NCBI GenBank assembly: GCA_035551675.1
Contig: DASZMV010000035.1
Coordinates: 4,541-68,540 of the forward strand
Source of the DNA: JAFECT01 sp035551675
GTDB taxonomy: Bacteria; Pseudomonadota; Alphaproteobacteria; Caulobacterales; Caulobacteraceae
DNA: 64,000 nucleotides
Direction of reading: 5' to 3'
Shown: positions 8,805 through 17,622 of the stretch, piece by piece
How the letters are laid out: each line of letters begins with the position of its first letter
Numbering within the stretch: the stretch's first letter is position 1
Notes under the pieces: model-generated
Database searches by the model: none
What the model was told of the DNA's origin: nothing
What the model saw: only the letters and a program-made list of their open reading frames with translations
Program-made: the position numbers and the translations under genes

Positions 8805-8897
8805 GGCTTCCAGCCCCATAGCCTTTCGGACAGATGAACAATTCCGGGGCGATAGCGCAACGGGGTTCACGCCCCGAGCGCGTCCGGGCAAGGTTTT

Positions 8898-9764
8898 TTA
8901 GAGGAGCGGCAAAAGGGCGGCGCGGGCGGCCTCGGCCAAGTCCGGGCGCTTCAGGGCCAGGGCCACATTGGCTTTCAGCAGGCCGATCTTGTCGCCGCAG
9001 TCGTAGGTCTGGCCTTCGTATTCGCAGGCCTGAAACGGTTGTCTCGCCGCAAGCTTCGCCATGGCGTCGGTCAGCTGGATCTCGCCGCCCGCCCCTTTTT
9101 CATGGGCGGCCAGGGCCTCGAAGATCTCCGGATTGAGCACATAGCGGCCGGCGATGGAGAGGTTGGAGGGGGCGGTCCCGGGCTTCGGCTTTTCCACCAT
9201 GCCCTTGATTTCGACCATCCGGCCCCGGCGCTCGCCGGGAACGATGATGCCGTACTTGTGCGCCTCGCTTTCGGGCACGGCCTCCACCGCGATGATGTTG
9301 GCGCCGGTGGCGTCATAGGCGTCGGTGAGCTGTTTCAGGCAGGGCGTCACGGCATCCACGATCACGTCCGGCAGCATGACCGCGAAGGGTTCGTCGCCCA
9401 CGATCTCACGCGCGCACCAGACCGCGTGGCCGAGGCCGAGCGGCGCCATCTGGCGCACGAAACTCATCTCCCCGGGCTTGGAAAGCTCGGCGGCAAGGAC
9501 TTCGAGAACGTCGGTCTTGCCCTTTTCGCGAAGCTGGGCCTCGAGTTCGACGGCGTGGTCGAAATAGTCCTCGATCGCGCCCTTGCCGCGGCCGGTGACG
9601 AAGATCAGGTGCTCGATCCCCGCCGCGCGCGCCTCGGCCACGATGTAGCTGAGGATCGGCCGGTCCACGACGTTCAGCAGCTCCTTGGGCGTGGTCTTGG
9701 TCGCCGGGAGCACCCGGGTTCCCAGGCCTGCGACAGGAAGAACGGCTTTGCGGACGCGCGCCAT
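8898..9764 (-). CDS. galU: UTP-glucose-1-phosphate uridylyltransferase
   Basis: This 288-residue protein has the GalU N-terminus KAVLPVAGLGTRVLPATKTTPKELL, then VTGRGKGAIEDYFD, PLGLGHAVWCA, VMLPDVIVD, MVEKPKPG and GGEIQLTDA. It joins UTP and glucose-1-phosphate into UDP-glucose for LPS, exopolysaccharide and sulfosugar synthesis in the cytoplasm. The ATG at 9764 has GGAG upstream. Transcription probably continues into the sqdB-like gene. Confidence 0.96.
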   Translation of the reverse strand: MARVRKAVLPVAGLGTRVLPATKTTPKELLNVVDRPILSYIVAEARAAGIEHLIFVTGRGKGAIEDYFDHAVELEAQLREKGKTDVLEVLAAELSKPGEMSFVRQMAPLGLGHAVWCAREIVGDEPFAVMLPDVIVDAVTPCLKQLTDAYDATGANIIAVEAVPESEAHKYGIIVPGERRGRMVEIKGMVEKPKPGTAPSNLSIAGRYVLNPEIFEALAAHEKGAGGEIQLTDAMAKLAARQPFQACEYEGQTYDCGDKIGLLKANVALALKRPDLAEAARAALLPLL

Positions 9765-9832
9765 GGAGGCTCCGTAGTTCGAAATCGGCCGTGCTTAGGA
9801 CGCTCATACAAAAAAAGCCAAGCGTAACCGCG

Positions 9833-9858
9833 GGAACCGTTCACGCACCCGTGATGTT
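9833..9858 (+). promoter_or_regulatory. Candidate EcfG/SigT general-stress promoter
   Basis: GGAAC at 9833-9837 is followed after 17 bp by TGTT (9855-9858). This fits the alphaproteobacterial general-stress sigma factor pattern (GGAAC-N16-18-CGTT) apart from one base in the -10. It lies 70 bp before the first of two small lipoprotein genes. No other promoter-like element was seen between 9765 and 9928. Confidence 0.5.
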
Positions 9859-9928
9859 TCCGTGTCCGAGCCCCTTGCAAGTCGGGGCCTCGCGAGCCCC
9901 GCGCATGGGGCCACAGGAGAGAAGCCCA

Positions 9929-10216
9929 ATGAAACTCGACATGAAGACCGGACTGGTCGTGGCCGCCCTCGCCGGCGCCCTGGCCGTGAGCGCCTGCCAC
10001 AAGAAGACCGACACCGACAACACCGCGGCCGCCGCGCCGGACAACACGACGGCGACCACGACCACGGCCCCCGACGGCTCGACCTCGACCACCACGCCTC
10101 CGGGGACCACGGCGACCGCGCCTAACGGCGCGACCACGACCGCCAACCCGAACGGCTCGGCGACCACCACCACCCCGCCGAACGCCGCCCCGCCGGCCGG
10201 CAACACGACGCAGTAA
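9929..10216 (+). CDS. Small Thr/Pro-rich lipoprotein
   Basis: This 95-residue protein starts MKLDMKTGLVVAALAGALAVSAC. The lipobox AVSAC implies lipid modification and signal peptidase II cleavage before CHKKTD. The mature tail is low-complexity Thr/Ala/Pro/Asn (TTTTTAPDGSTSTTTPPGTT style) and probably disordered. AGGAGAG precedes the ATG; an in-frame longer version starting at 9791 has no ribosome site. A paralogue with an almost identical signal peptide follows 27 bp downstream. I do not recognise a function. The candidate stress promoter upstream suggests an envelope-stress or stationary-phase role, which is inference. Confidence 0.82.
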   Translation: MKLDMKTGLVVAALAGALAVSACHKKTDTDNTAAAAPDNTTATTTTAPDGSTSTTTPPGTTATAPNGATTTANPNGSATTTTPPNAAPPAGNTTQ

Positions 10217-10243
10217 TCCATTCGCGACTACAGGAGAAACCCG

Positions 10244-10492
10244 ATGAAGCTCGACATGAAAACCGGATTGGTCATGGCCGCCCTCGTGGGCGCCCTGGCC
10301 GTGAGCGCCTGTCACAAGAAGACCGACGCCGACAACGCCGCCAATGCGGCCACGGACAACTCCATGGCCACCACCCCGCCGCCCGCGGCCGCGCCCGACA
10401 ACAACGCGGTGGCGCCGGCGAACAACATGGCGCCCGCCAACAACATGGCGCCGGCCGGCAATACGGCGCCCACCGGCAATACGACCCAGTGA
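10244..10492 (+). CDS. Small Asn/Ala/Pro-rich lipoprotein, paralogue of the preceding gene
   Basis: This 82-residue protein shares the first 28 residues with the upstream lipoprotein almost exactly, including the AVSAC lipobox and CHKKTDxDN. It then diverges into a tail with repeated NNMAPA units and ends TGNTTQ like its neighbour. CAGGAG lies before the ATG. The pair arose by tandem duplication followed by divergence of the tail repeats. Function is unknown. Confidence 0.82.
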   Translation: MKLDMKTGLVMAALVGALAVSACHKKTDADNAANAATDNSMATTPPPAAAPDNNAVAPANNMAPANNMAPAGNTAPTGNTTQ

Positions 10493-10528
10493 TTTCGGGT
10501 CTGTAGCGTCGAACTTCAGACGGGCTTG

Positions 10529-10557
10529 GACGCCGCCGGAATCACTCCGGCGGCGTC
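10529..10557. terminator. Hairpin between convergent lipoprotein and glmS genes
   Basis: Perfect 12-bp arms (10529-10540 and 10546-10557) with a 5-nt loop lie 4 nt from the glmS stop and 36 nt from the lipoprotein stop. The plus-strand flank is TTGCTATT, only a weak T-tract. It probably ends transcription from one or both sides. Confidence 0.65.
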
Positions 10558-10560
10558 TTG

Positions 10561-12393
10561 CTATTCCACCGTGACCGACTTCGCGAGGTTGCGCGGCTGG
10601 TCCACGTCGGTGCCCTTCTGCACCGCCGTGTGATAGGCGAGGAGCTGAATCGGAATCGCCAGCACCAACGGCGCCACCAAGGGATCGGCCGCCGGCGCCT
10701 CGATCACATGCGCTGCGTCCTTGGCCACATGACGCGCGCCTTCCGCATCGGTGATCAGGATCACGCGGCCGCCGCGCGCGGCGACTTCCTGCAAGTTCGA
10801 CGCGGTCTTTTCGAAGGTGTCGTCGTGTGGCGCGATGACCACCACGGGCGTGTACTCGTCGACCAGGGCGATGGGTCCGTGCTTCAGTTCGCCCGCGGCA
10901 TAGCCCTCGGCATGAATATAGCTGATCTCCTTCAGCTTCAGCGCGCCTTCCAGGGCCAGCGGAAAATTGGATCCGCGGCCGAGATACAGAACGTCGCGAC
11001 ACCTGGCGATGTCGTGGGCGATCTTGCGCACGCCGGCGTCGACGTTCAGCGCCTCGGAAATCAGACGCGGCGCTTCCAGCAGAATGCGCACGAACCGGCG
11101 TTCGCTCTCGCGGTCGATGCGACCGCGCTGCACGCCGGCGGCGATCGCCAACGCCAACAGGGCGCTGACCTGGGCGGTGAAGGCCTTAGTCGAGGCGACG
11201 CCGATTTCCGGGCCGGCCCACGTCGGCCACAGCACGTCCGCCTCGCGCGCCATGCTGGAGGAATGCACGTTGACCAGCGCCGCAGTCTGCAGGCCTTGCG
11301 CCTTACAATAGCGCAGCGCGGCCAGCGTATCGGCCGTTTCACCCGACTGGGACACCGCGAGACCGAGCGAGCCCTGTGTCAGCGCCGGTTCGCGGTAGCG
11401 GAACTCCGAGGCGATCTCGACGTCGACGGGCAGACCCGCGATCTTTTCGAACGCGTACTTGCCGACGAACGCCGCGTAGTTAGCGGTGCCGCAGGCGACG
11501 ATCTGGATGCGCGCAAGATTGGCGAAGTCGACGCCGCCGGGCGCCGCCGCGCGTTCCTCCACCGCGTCGAGATAGGCCGACAGAGTATGCTGGCAGCTCT
11601 CCGGCTGCTCATGGATTTCCTTTTCCATGAAGTGCCGGTAGGCGCCTTTTTCGACCAAGGCCGCGGTCGCCGGCACCACGGTCACGGCGCGGTTCACGCG
11701 TGAGCCGTTCACGTCGTAGATGGTCGCCGAGTGGCGATCGATGGCGACGTAATCGCCTTCCTCGAGATAGCTCACCCGATCGGTGAACGGTCCCACCGCC
11801 AGGGCGTCGGAGCCGATGAACATCTCGCCCTCGCCCCAGCCGACCACCAGCGGCGAGCCCCGGCGCGCACCCATCACCAGTTCCGGATGGCCTTCGACCA
11901 GCACGCCCAGGGCATAGGCGCCGTTCAACTGATCCAGGGTGGCCTTGAGCGCCTCGATCGGCGTCAGGCCCTTGCCGAGTTCCTCGTCGACCAGATGGGC
12001 GACCACCTCGGTGTCGGTGTCGCTCTCGAAGACGTGGCCGCGGGCGATCAGGCCGGCCTTCAGCTCGGCGAAGTTCTCGATGATGCCGTTGTGGACCAGG
12101 GTCACGCGCCCGTGCTGATGGGGGTGGGCGTTCTTCACCGAGGGCTTGCCGTGGGTGGCCCAGCGAGTGTGACCGATGCCGACGGCGCCCGGCAGGGCGT
12201 CGGCCTCCAGCACCTCTTCCAGGGCTCGGATCTTGCCGGCCGCCCGCCGGCGCTCGACGCGGCGCGACTCGGGGCCGTCGACGAAGGCGGCCAGGCCCGC
12301 GGAATCATACCCGCGATATTCGAGGCGCTTCAGGCTTTCGATGAGACGGGGAGCCACCGGGGTGGTCCCGGAAATCCCGATAATGCCGCACAT
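10561..12393 (-). CDS. glmS: Glutamine-fructose-6-phosphate aminotransferase (isomerizing)
   Basis: This 610-residue enzyme has an N-terminal Ntn glutaminase domain whose catalytic Cys follows the initiator Met (MCGIIGISG), then HTRWATHG and NGIIENF. Two SIS isomerase domains follow (CGTANYAAFVGKY, SQSGETADTLAAL, YLGRGSNFPLALEGALKLKEISY), ending QPRNLAKSVTVE. It makes glucosamine-6-phosphate, the first step to UDP-GlcNAc for peptidoglycan and lipid A. It is divergent from glmM, the next enzyme, across a 180-bp intergenic region. No glmS ribozyme was seen. Confidence 0.98.
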   Translation of the reverse strand: MCGIIGISGTTPVAPRLIESLKRLEYRGYDSAGLAAFVDGPESRRVERRRAAGKIRALEEVLEADALPGAVGIGHTRWATHGKPSVKNAHPHQHGRVTLVHNGIIENFAELKAGLIARGHVFESDTDTEVVAHLVDEELGKGLTPIEALKATLDQLNGAYALGVLVEGHPELVMGARRGSPLVVGWGEGEMFIGSDALAVGPFTDRVSYLEEGDYVAIDRHSATIYDVNGSRVNRAVTVVPATAALVEKGAYRHFMEKEIHEQPESCQHTLSAYLDAVEERAAAPGGVDFANLARIQIVACGTANYAAFVGKYAFEKIAGLPVDVEIASEFRYREPALTQGSLGLAVSQSGETADTLAALRYCKAQGLQTAALVNVHSSSMAREADVLWPTWAGPEIGVASTKAFTAQVSALLALAIAAGVQRGRIDRESERRFVRILLEAPRLISEALNVDAGVRKIAHDIARCRDVLYLGRGSNFPLALEGALKLKEISYIHAEGYAAGELKHGPIALVDEYTPVVVIAPHDDTFEKTASNLQEVAARGGRVILITDAEGARHVAKDAAHVIEAPAADPLVAPLVLAIPIQLLAYHTAVQKGTDVDQPRNLAKSVTVE

Positions 12394-12573
12394 GGGGGTC
12401 TGGTCCGGCTTGCGCCCGGGGCGCTTCGGGGGGCCTTGGCGGCCTCTGTCGAAGGCGGGCGTCTTGGTTTATTGGAGCACAATGCGGGAGCCCTTTAGCA
12501 TTCGCTGACGGGTGCGCACCTAAAACTCGGTTTCCCGACGTTTCTCGGGCGGACCTCAAGACCCAGAAACCCC

Positions 12574-13926
12574 ATGAACCAACGCGCTTTCTTCGGCACC
12601 GACGGCATCCGCGGCCAGGCCAACAAGCACCCGATGACCGCCGAGGTGGCGCTCCGCGTCGGCCTCGCCGCCGGGAAGATGTTCCGCTCCGACCACGACC
12701 GCCGCCACCTGGTGGTGATCGGCAAGGACACCCGGCTGTCGGGCTACATGATCGAGCCGGCCCTGGTGGCGGGCTTCACCAGCGTTGGCATGGACGTGCG
12801 CCTGTTCGGCCCCCTGCCGACGCCGGGCGTGGCCATGATGACCCGTTCCATGCGCGCGGACCTGGGGGTGATGATCTCCGCCTCGCACAACAACTTCGCC
12901 GACAACGGCATCAAGCTGTTCGGACCGGACGGTTACAAGCTCTCGGACGCGGTCGAGCATCGCATCGAGGCGCTGATGACCGAGGGCCTGCAGGAGGGTC
13001 TCGCGGGGCCGACCGAACTCGGCCGCGTGCTGCGCGTCGACGACAGCCAGGCGCGTTACGTCGAGATCGCCAAGGGCACCTTCCCGCGCCGGCTCAGCCT
13101 CAACGGCCTGCGCATCGTGATCGATTGCGCCAACGGCGCCGCCTACAAGGTTGCGCCCCTGGCGCTCTATGAACTCGGCGCCGAGGTGATCGAACTCGGC
13201 GTCACGCCGAACGGCTTCAACATCAACGAGGAGTGCGGCTCGACCCATCCGGCGGCGATGAGCGAGGCGGTGAAGACCTATCGCGCCGACATCGGCATCG
13301 CGCTCGACGGCGACGCGGACCGGCTGGTGATCTGCGACGAGAAGGGTCACGTGGTCGACGGCGATCAGATCATGGCCGTCGTCGCGGGCGCCTGGTCGGC
13401 GCAGGAGCGGCTGAACGGCGGCGGCGTGGTCGCCACCATCATGTCCAACCTCGGACTGGAACGCTTCCTGCAAGACAAGGGTTTGAAGCTCGAACGCACC
13501 CAGGTCGGCGACCGGTATGTGATGGAGCGGATGCGCGAAGGCGGCTTCAACCTCGGCGGCGAACAGTCCGGACACGTGATCCTGCGCGACTATTCGACGA
13601 CCGGCGACGGCCTGTTGGCGGCGCTGCAGGTGCTGGCGGTGAAGGTGCAGAGCGGGCGTCCGATGAGCGAGCTGGCGCACCAGTTCGATCCCGTGCCGCA
13701 GAAGATGGAGAACGTGCGCTTCGCCGGCGGCAAGCCGCTGGAGGCCAAGAGCGTGAAGGACGTCATCGCCGAAGCGGAAGCCAGGCTGAACGGCTCCGGC
13801 CGCGTGGTGGTGCGGCCCTCGGGAACCGAACCCCTCATCCGCATCATGGCGGAAGGCGACGACGAGAAGCTCATCTCGCAGGTGGTCAAGGAAATCGCCG
13901 GCGCGGTGAAGAAAGCCGCCGCCTAA
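12574..13926 (+). CDS. glmM: Phosphoglucosamine mutase
   Basis: This 450-residue enzyme of the phosphohexomutase family has FFGTDGIRG at the N-terminus and the phosphoserine loop ISASHN with the active Ser near residue 104. The metal loop is IALDGDADR, the sugar loop GEQSGHVI, and the phosphate loop RPSGTEPLIRIM. It converts glucosamine-6-phosphate to glucosamine-1-phosphate, using the product of the divergent glmS. All catalytic loops are intact. The downstream CHAD gene starts 4 bp after its stop. Confidence 0.98.
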   Translation: MNQRAFFGTDGIRGQANKHPMTAEVALRVGLAAGKMFRSDHDRRHLVVIGKDTRLSGYMIEPALVAGFTSVGMDVRLFGPLPTPGVAMMTRSMRADLGVMISASHNNFADNGIKLFGPDGYKLSDAVEHRIEALMTEGLQEGLAGPTELGRVLRVDDSQARYVEIAKGTFPRRLSLNGLRIVIDCANGAAYKVAPLALYELGAEVIELGVTPNGFNINEECGSTHPAAMSEAVKTYRADIGIALDGDADRLVICDEKGHVVDGDQIMAVVAGAWSAQERLNGGGVVATIMSNLGLERFLQDKGLKLERTQVGDRYVMERMREGGFNLGGEQSGHVILRDYSTTGDGLLAALQVLAVKVQSGRPMSELAHQFDPVPQKMENVRFAGGKPLEAKSVKDVIAEAEARLNGSGRVVVRPSGTEPLIRIMAEGDDEKLISQVVKEIAGAVKKAAA

Positions 13927-13930
13927 GCCC

Positions 13931-14836
13931 ATGGCTTTCGCGAGTCCTGTCGCAAAAGGCATGACGCGCGCGGAGGCGATGCAGGCGATCGGGCGCGCCT
14001 GTCTCGAACGGTTCGTCACCCAGGCGCAGATCATTGTCGAAGCCCGTGCGCCGGAAGGCGTGCATCAGGCGCGCGTCGCGACGCGGCGCCTGCGCGCGGG
14101 AATGTCGCTGTTCAAGCCGATCCTCGCCGACCCGCAGAGCCGTCGCGTGAACGGCGACCTGTGGACCATCGCCGCGGAACTCGGCAAGGCGCGCGATCTC
14201 GACGTCATGTTGAAGCGGGTGCGCGAACTGGAATTTCCCGGCGCCGTCGACACGAGCCCTCTCATCGCACGGCTCGAGGAAGACCGCGAGCAGGCCTACG
14301 AAAATGCGGTCAGCATGCTGGAGCCCTCGCGACTCGATCCGATCGTGCTGGAGACCACAACCTGGGTGGAGCGCGGCGACTGGCTGAACGGCGCCGACAA
14401 GGATCAGGCCAAGGCGCGCGCCAGGCGCGTGGAAGGCGTTGCCGAAGACGAGCTGGACCGGCGCACCCGCGCGCTGCGTAAGTCACTGAAAAACCTCGAT
14501 CATCTGGACGACGCGGAGCGCCACCGGGTCCGGATCAAGGCCAAGAAGGTTCGCTACGGCGCGGAGTTCTTCACCCCTCTGGCCCCGGGCAAAAGCGGGC
14601 AAAAGGCAGCCAAGGCTTTTGTCGGCGCGCTCAAGCCGCTGCAGGATTGCCTCGGCGGCCTGAACGACATCGTCACCTCCGGGCGCATGCTGCGCGACGT
14701 GTCGCGCGCCAGCGCCGTGGCCGGCTTCGCCGCCGGCGCGGCCGCGGACGAAATCGAACGCACCAAGGACGACCTCCTGCACGGCGCGACCAAAGCCGCC
14801 GAAGACTTCATGCAGGCGAAGACGTTCTTGGACTGA
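13931..14836 (+). CDS. CHAD domain protein
   Basis: This 301-residue all-helical protein has the CHAD signature of conserved His and basic residues: PEGVHQARVATRRLRAGM near residues 41-58, ELGKARDLDVML, and HRVRIKAKKVRYGAEFF in the second half. CHAD domains bind polyphosphate, often at granules. It starts 4 bp after glmM and is probably co-transcribed. Many CHAD proteins are fused to a CYTH triphosphatase; no CYTH domain is present here. No clear Shine-Dalgarno precedes the start, which may depend on coupling to glmM. Confidence 0.88.
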   Translation: MAFASPVAKGMTRAEAMQAIGRACLERFVTQAQIIVEARAPEGVHQARVATRRLRAGMSLFKPILADPQSRRVNGDLWTIAAELGKARDLDVMLKRVRELEFPGAVDTSPLIARLEEDREQAYENAVSMLEPSRLDPIVLETTTWVERGDWLNGADKDQAKARARRVEGVAEDELDRRTRALRKSLKNLDHLDDAERHRVRIKAKKVRYGAEFFTPLAPGKSGQKAAKAFVGALKPLQDCLGGLNDIVTSGRMLRDVSRASAVAGFAAGAAADEIERTKDDLLHGATKAAEDFMQAKTFLD

Positions 14837-14842
14837 GCGAAG

Positions 14843-15095
14843 AAAGAGAGTCCACGGACCACACGGAAATCACGGACGACGTCGCGTTTCCGCAAGATAG
14901 GTCGCCCACGAAAAACACGAAAAGCACGAACAGATTTTCTTCCCCGCGTCGCAGACGCGGCCCTATTGTGATGGCGCTTCGCGCCGAAGACATCAGCGCT
15001 GGATACGTAACGCGTTCGTGCTTTTCGTGTTTTCGTGGGCGATTTTTCTTCCTTCTTTCTTTCCGTGACTTCCGTGTGGTCCGTGGACTCTCTTT
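14843..15095. repeat. Large nested palindromic intergenic repeat, copy 1
   Basis: Outer arms 14843-14876 and 15062-15095 (34 nt) are inverted copies with one mismatch. Inner arms 14903-14930 and 15015-15041 pair apart from one extra A. The arms consist of short imperfect direct repeats such as CACGGA and CACGAAAA. The centre has two short hairpins, CCGCGTC/GACGCGG (14944-14960) and GGCGC/GCGCC (14973-14985). It fills the space between the convergent CHAD and phosphomannomutase genes. Copies 2 and 3 lie at 19129-19385 and 20341-20498. Chance frames across it give meaningless Arg/Ser/Phe-rich peptides, so it is not coding. Confidence 0.9.
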
Positions 15096-15121
15096 GCTTC
15101 CGCAAGAGGCGAGCAGGACCG

Positions 15122-16624
15122 TCAGATTTCCTGGTTGTAGGCGCCGACTTCGGGACGGCGCGCCAGGCGTGGTTTCACTTCGTTGTGGAACAAGGCGCGC
15201 ATGTCGTCTTCGGAGCGGGTGCTTTCGACGACCACCACCAGCTCCGGCTTGTTCGAGGATGCGCGCACCAGGACCCACGAGCCGTCGTCGAGCGCGACGC
15301 GGGCGCCGTTGACGGTGATCACGTCGGTGATGCGACGTCCCAGGATCTGGCCGCCGTTGGCCGCCAGCGTGCGGTACTCGTCCGACACCTCGTCGACGAT
15401 GGCGTACTTCTTCTCGTCGTCGCAGTGGGGCGACATGGTGAGCGAGGTATAGGCGACCGGCAGCGCCTTCTTCAGGTCGGAAAGCGTCTTGTCCGGGTTT
15501 CGATCCAGCATCGCCAGGATCGCCGACGCCGCCACCAGGCCGTCGTCATAGCCGCGTCCGAACGGGGCGTTGAAGAAGAAGTGGCCCGACTTTTCAAAGC
15601 CCGCCAGGGCCTTCAGTTCCGCGGTCTTGCGCTTGATATAGCTGTGGCCGGTCTTCCAATAGACGGTCTTGGCGCCGTTGGATTTCAGCACCGCGTCGGT
15701 CGCATAGAGACCGGTCGATTTCACGTCGACGACGAAGGTTGCATCGGGATGTAAGGCGGAGAGGTCGCGCGCCAGCATCAAACCGATCTTGTCGGCATAG
15801 ATCTCGTTGCCCTCGTCGTCGACCACGCCGCAGCGGTCGCCGTCGCCGTCGAAACCGAAGGCGAGATTGGCGCCGGTTTCGCGCACGGCCTTGGCCATCT
15901 CGCGCAGCATGGCGTGATCTTCCGGGTTCGGATTGTACTTGGGAAAGGTATTGTCGAGTTCGCAATCCATCTCGATCACCTCGACCCCCATGCGCCGCAG
16001 CGCGTCGGGCGCGAACGCCCCGGCGGTGCCGTTGCCGCAGGCGGCGACGACCTTCAGCGGACGCGAGACCTTCACCTTGGATGCGACGTCGGCGATGTGC
16101 CGCTCGCGCAGGCCTTCGACCTGGGTCAGCGAACCGCCCGCGACCTCTTTCCAGGTCCCGGACAGCACGATCTCCTTCAGCCGGCCGATCTCGTCGGGGC
16201 CGAAGGTGAGCGGCGGCTGCGCCCCCATCTTCACGCCGGTCCAGCCGTTCTCGTTGTGCGAGGCGGTGACCATGGCCACGCACGGCGCCTCCAGGTCGAA
16301 CTGGGCGAAATAGGCCGTGGGCGACAGCGCCAGGCCGATGTCGAGCACCTCGCAGCCCGCCTGCACCAGGCCCAGGCTCAACGCCTGTTTCACCGACAGC
16401 GAATAGGCGCGGTAGTCGTGGCCGACGACGATGCGCGGTTTCACTCCGATCTCGCGAATGTAGGTCCCCAGACCCAGGCCGAGCGCCTGAATGCCCAGGA
16501 GGCTGATCTCCTTCTCGAGAATCCAGCGCGCGTCGTACTCGCGGAACCCGGTCGCCTTGACCAGCGGGACGGTCTCATAGGCGAGGGTGTTGGGCTTCAC
16601 ATCGGCGCGGGGCGCGGCGAGCAT
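15122..16624 (-). CDS. manB: Phosphomannomutase/phosphoglucomutase
   Basis: This 500-residue phosphohexomutase is of the AlgC/ManB type. It has FREYDARW near the N-terminus, the phosphoserine loop VTASHNENGWTG near residue 120, the metal loop GFDGDGDRCGVVD, the sugar-specificity loop GFEKSGHFFF and the phosphate-binding RASSNKPELVV. It interconverts mannose-6-P/mannose-1-P and probably glucose-6-P/glucose-1-P, feeding GDP-mannose and, through GalU, UDP-glucose. Its stop is immediately next to repeat copy 1. It is in the same direction as kdsD downstream in genome order, but 38 bp separate them. The choice between ManB and Pgm names is by convention. Confidence 0.93.
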   Translation of the reverse strand: MLAAPRADVKPNTLAYETVPLVKATGFREYDARWILEKEISLLGIQALGLGLGTYIREIGVKPRIVVGHDYRAYSLSVKQALSLGLVQAGCEVLDIGLALSPTAYFAQFDLEAPCVAMVTASHNENGWTGVKMGAQPPLTFGPDEIGRLKEIVLSGTWKEVAGGSLTQVEGLRERHIADVASKVKVSRPLKVVAACGNGTAGAFAPDALRRMGVEVIEMDCELDNTFPKYNPNPEDHAMLREMAKAVRETGANLAFGFDGDGDRCGVVDDEGNEIYADKIGLMLARDLSALHPDATFVVDVKSTGLYATDAVLKSNGAKTVYWKTGHSYIKRKTAELKALAGFEKSGHFFFNAPFGRGYDDGLVAASAILAMLDRNPDKTLSDLKKALPVAYTSLTMSPHCDDEKKYAIVDEVSDEYRTLAANGGQILGRRITDVITVNGARVALDDGSWVLVRASSNKPELVVVVESTRSEDDMRALFHNEVKPRLARRPEVGAYNQEI

Positions 16625-16662
16625 GCGTAACTCCAGTCGAAAAATATTCAGAGCGCGCCGAG

Positions 16663-17622
16663 CTACAAAACTCCGGCGCGGAGCAGGTCGTGCACGTGCA
16701 GGATGCCGACGGGCGAATCGTTGTCGTCGACCACGAACAACACCGTGATGCGGCTATCGTTCATCAGTTTCAGCGCCTCGCCCGCGAGCATCTCGGGTTT
16801 TGCCGTCTTGGGCGCGCGCGTCATGACCTCTCCCGCCGTATGGTCGAGTAAACCATCCATGTGGCGGCGAAGGTCCCCGTCGGTGATCAAGCCCTCGAGC
16901 TTTCCGTTGAGCACGATGCCCACCGCGCCGAAGCGCTTTTCCGTCATGATCAGGAGCACGTCCGACATCGCCGCCTCGGGCGGCGCCAGCGGCAGTTCGC
17001 CCCGGCCATGCATCAGGTCGCCGGCCTTGCGCAGCAGAGCGCCGAGCTTGCCGCCCGGGTGGAAGACCTTGAAGTCCCCGGCGGTGAATCCGCGCCGCTC
17101 CAACAGCGCCACCGCCAGCGCGTCGCCGAGCGCGATCTGCAGCGTGGTTGAGGTCGTGGGCGCATCCACCTCCGACGTCGCTTCGGCAATGTCGGGGAGT
17201 TGCAGCAGCACGTCGGCGGCGCGGCCGAGCGCGCTGTCGGCGTTCGAGGTCATCCCGATCAGCGGAATGCCGAAGCGCTTGGCATAGGCGACGACGTCGG
17301 CCAGCTCTTTCGTCTCGCCCGATTTCGACAGCGCGAGCACCGCGTCGTCGGCGCCGATCATTCCGAGGTCGCCGTGGCTGGCCTCAGTCGCGTGCACGAA
17401 CAGGGCGGGCGCGCCGGTCGAGGCCATGGTCGCGGCGATCTTGCGCGCCACGTGGCCGGACTTGCCGACGCCGGTGCAGACGATGCGGCCCTTGATGGCG
17501 TGCAGGGTCTCGACCGCCTGCGAAAAGCCGCCGTCCAGCGCGGCGGAAAGAGCGCGCAGCGCATCGGCCTCGGTTTCGAGGACCCGGCGGCCCACTGCGG
17601 CGGCGTCGAAGGTTCCGCTCAC
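16663..17622 (-). CDS. kdsD: D-arabinose-5-phosphate isomerase (KdsD/KpsF)
   Basis: This 319-residue protein has an N-terminal SIS domain (GRIVCTGVGKSGHVARKIAATMASTG, ATEASHGDLGMI, LSKSGETKEL) followed by two CBS domains (EAAMSDVLLIMTEKRFG and VMTRAPKTAKPE...GILHVHDLLRAGV). It converts ribulose-5-phosphate to arabinose-5-phosphate, the first step to Kdo for the LPS inner core. The start is the GTG at 17622, overlapping the stop of the small membrane-protein gene in a GTGA; the longer frame through that gene is an artefact. Length and domain order match KdsD. Confidence 0.95.
   Translation of the reverse strand: MSGTFDAAAVGRRVLETEADALRALSAALDGGFSQAVETLHAIKGRIVCTGVGKSGHVARKIAATMASTGAPALFVHATEASHGDLGMIGADDAVLALSKSGETKELADVVAYAKRFGIPLIGMTSNADSALGRAADVLLQLPDIAEATSEVDAPTTSTTLQIALGDALAVALLERRGFTAGDFKVFHPGGKLGALLRKAGDLMHGRGELPLAPPEAAMSDVLLIMTEKRFGAVGIVLNGKLEGLITDGDLRRHMDGLLDHTAGEVMTRAPKTAKPEMLAGEALKLMNDSRITVLFVVDDNDSPVGILHVHDLLRAGVL

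Noticed and set aside
10561..12573. glmS ribozyme upstream of glmS
   Set aside because: No such fold was recognised, and this ribozyme is known mainly from Firmicutes.
14837..15312. Open frames across the repeat that read like short Arg/Ser/Phe-rich proteins
   Set aside because: They are translations of the palindromic repeat arms, in several frames and on both strands, and are not genes.
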